Shown here: piece after piece, positions 62,899-64,000 of the stretch
Numbering within the stretch: position 1 is the first letter of the stretch
How the letters are laid out: every line of letters starts with the position of its first letter
NCBI RefSeq assembly: GCF_964253915.1
Contig: NZ_CAXUSG020000003.1
Location: forward strand, 124,001 to 188,000
DNA length: 64,000 nt
Source: Metarhizobium sp964253915
GTDB taxonomy: Bacteria > Pseudomonadota > Alphaproteobacteria > Rhizobiales > Rhizobiaceae
Direction of reading: 5' to 3'
Made by a program: the position numbers and the translations under genes
Notes under the pieces: model-generated
What the model saw: the letters and a program-made list of their open reading frames with translations, nothing else
What the model was told of the DNA's origin: nothing
Databases searched by the model: none

Positions 62899-63345
62899 AT
62901 GCCAAAAAAGCTTAGTTCAGACTCCCTGGGTTTTCTCATTACCGACAGTGCGCGATTGATGCGCATGATGTTCGAAAGACGCATTACCGATGCCGGCCTC
63001 AACCTGACGCCGGGTGAAGCGCGCACTCTGCTGCATGTCGCCATGGAAAACGGCAGCCGCCAGCTCGACCTGGCCGCACGCATGGGCGTCGAACCGATGA
63101 CCGTCTGTACCTTCCTCGACAAGTTGCAGGCATCCGGCCTCATCGAACGGCAGCAGGACCCCGCGGATCGTCGCGCCAAGAAAATCGTGCTGACGGAACG
63201 GTCGGATTCCATGATCGATTCCATCAATATGGAGCTGCAATCGCTGTTGGCCGACGCAACCCGAGGCATCACCGAGGAAACCAAGCTTCTCATGCAGGAA
63301 GCGCTCGGAACGTTTCGCATCAACCTTCAAAAGATGGCGCGATAA
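62899..63345 (+). CDS. MarR family transcriptional regulator
   Basis: A 148-aa MarR regulator: winged helix with LTPGEARTLLHVAM, RMGVEPMTVCTFLDKLQASGLIER and the wing DPADRRAKKIVLT. It likely represses the divergent LysE exporter and itself, released by a small ligand. That link is from position only. Confidence 0.9.
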   Translation: MPKKLSSDSLGFLITDSARLMRMMFERRITDAGLNLTPGEARTLLHVAMENGSRQLDLAARMGVEPMTVCTFLDKLQASGLIERQQDPADRRAKKIVLTERSDSMIDSINMELQSLLADATRGITEETKLLMQEALGTFRINLQKMAR

Positions 63346-63411
63346 GGCATTTTCGCATTCTCTTGGTCACGGCAACATTGCCGAAACGGCACGAAGACAA
63401 ACATCCAAATA

Positions 63412-63443
63412 AAAATCCGCGGGGGCAACCCCGCGGATTTTTT
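63412..63443. terminator. Bidirectional terminator between marR-type gene and argG
   Basis: AAAATCCGCGGGG-GCAA-CCCCGCGGATTTT is a perfect 13-bp hairpin with A and T runs at its feet. It ends the MarR gene on the plus strand and argG on the minus strand. Confidence 0.95.
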
Positions 63444-63468
63444 GTTGTCCTGATGGTGATGCCCCGGC

Positions 63469-64000
63469 TTATTCGCCCAGGTTACGCTTGGCGAGCGTGC
63501 GCAGGCGCAACGCGTTCAGCTTGATGAAACCGGCCGCATCCTTCTGGTCGTAGGCGCCCTGGTCGTCCTCGAAGGTGACCAGCTTGTCGGAGTAGAGCGA
63601 CTTGGCGCTTTCGCGGCCGGTGACCATGACGTTGCCCTTGTAGAGCTTCAGGGTCACTTCACCCTCAACATCCTTCTGCGACAGGTCGATGGCGGCCTGC
63701 AGCATCTGGCGCTCCGGCGAGAACCAGAAGCCGTAGTAGATCAGTTCCGCGTAACGCGGCATCAGATCGTCCTTGAGGTGCGCCGCACCGCGGTCGAGCG
63801 TGATCGACTCGATGGCCCGGTGTGCCGCAAGCAGGATGGTGCCGCCGGGCGTTTCGTAAACGCCGCGCGACTTCATACCGACGAAGCGGTTTTCCACGAG
63901 GTCGAGACGGCCGATGCCGTTGTCGCGGCCGTAATTGTTGAGGGCGGCCAGCAGCGTCGCCGGCGTCATGCGCACGCCGTTGATCGAGACGGCGTCACCA
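63469..64000 (-). CDS. argG: Argininosuccinate synthase, C-terminal part (cut by window edge)
   Basis: The last 177 or so residues of ArgG, which joins citrulline and aspartate with ATP to make argininosuccinate. The visible part includes NRFVGMKSRGVYETPGGTIL, DRGAAHLKDDLMPRYAELIYYG and SLYSDKLVTFE, typical of the C-terminal domain. The frame is open to base 64000, so the gene continues beyond the window. It is terminated by the 13-bp hairpin at 63412. Confidence 0.95.
   Translation of the reverse strand, partial: GDAVSINGVRMTPATLLAALNNYGRDNGIGRLDLVENRFVGMKSRGVYETPGGTILLAAHRAIESITLDRGAAHLKDDLMPRYAELIYYGFWFSPERQMLQAAIDLSQKDVEGEVTLKLYKGNVMVTGRESAKSLYSDKLVTFEDDQGAYDQKDAAGFIKLNALRLRTLAKRNLGE

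Overview
The window reads as a chromosomal segment of a Rhizobiaceae bacterium (Rhizobium/Agrobacterium-like). Evidence: G+C around 60% by eye, alphaproteobacterial gene orders (atpHAGDC; mdh-sucCDAB-lpdA; sdhCDAB; hemC-hemD-mitofilin-hemY), a group I intron in tRNA-Arg(CCU) as known from Agrobacterium, an Omp19-type lipoprotein, and TTAA-N7-TTAA (CtrA-type) boxes. It is almost entirely core genome: I see no prophage, IS element, CRISPR array or rRNA operon.

Layout. 0.1-0.4 kb: intron-bearing tRNA-Arg(CCU), minus strand. 0.65-5.8 kb: a small secreted peptide, then a minus-strand catabolic operon (Fe-alcohol dehydrogenase, aldehyde dehydrogenase, enolase-superfamily enzyme) with a divergent LysR regulator. 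5.8-8.3 kb: soluble double-PAS chemoreceptor and CheW. 8.5-10 kb: arginase with a divergent Lrp/AsnC regulator. 10-15 kb: F1-ATPase operon atpHAGDC. 15.3-22.6 kb: small membrane protein, PriA, SMC-like ATPase, acyltransferase, XerC, TraB/GumN protein. 22.6-23.2 kb: a ParD/ParE module whose toxin carries a premature stop. 23.3-35 kb: TCA-cycle operon mdh-sucC-sucD-sucA-sucB, then a DUF4241 exported protein, a second exported protein, an SDR, a LysE exporter and lpdA. 35.2-41.3 kb: ZapE, Omp19-like lipoprotein, and sdhCDAB with a RlaP-type nucleotidyltransferase at the operon end. 41.6-45.5 kb: secreted protein, then tsaD-gpsA-yciI-EVE-methyltransferase operon. 45.5-51.5 kb: hemC, hemD, Mic60/mitofilin homologue, HemY, TerB, glutamine amidotransferase. 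51.5-64 kb: MFS transporter, YggT, DUF167, Ppa, secreted protein, GNAT, TypA, PhoD, M3 oligopeptidase, a small CtrA-box gene, LysE, MarR, and the 3' part of argG running off the right edge.

The core theme is energy metabolism: ATP synthase, the oxidative half of the TCA cycle from 2-oxoglutarate to oxaloacetate (sucAB-lpdA, sucCD, sdhCDAB, mdh) and tetrapyrrole synthesis lie within about 40 kb. The main points beyond routine annotation are the tRNA intron, the broken ParE toxin, a phoD leader that can fold its own Shine-Dalgarno into a long stem, four intergenic TTAA-N7-TTAA boxes, a strong hairpin between atpD and atpC, a RIME-like palindromic repeat, and a translationally coupled pair of exported proteins inside the suc-lpd operon. 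I found no convincing wholly new multi-gene system; the closest candidates are that exported pair and the phoD leader.
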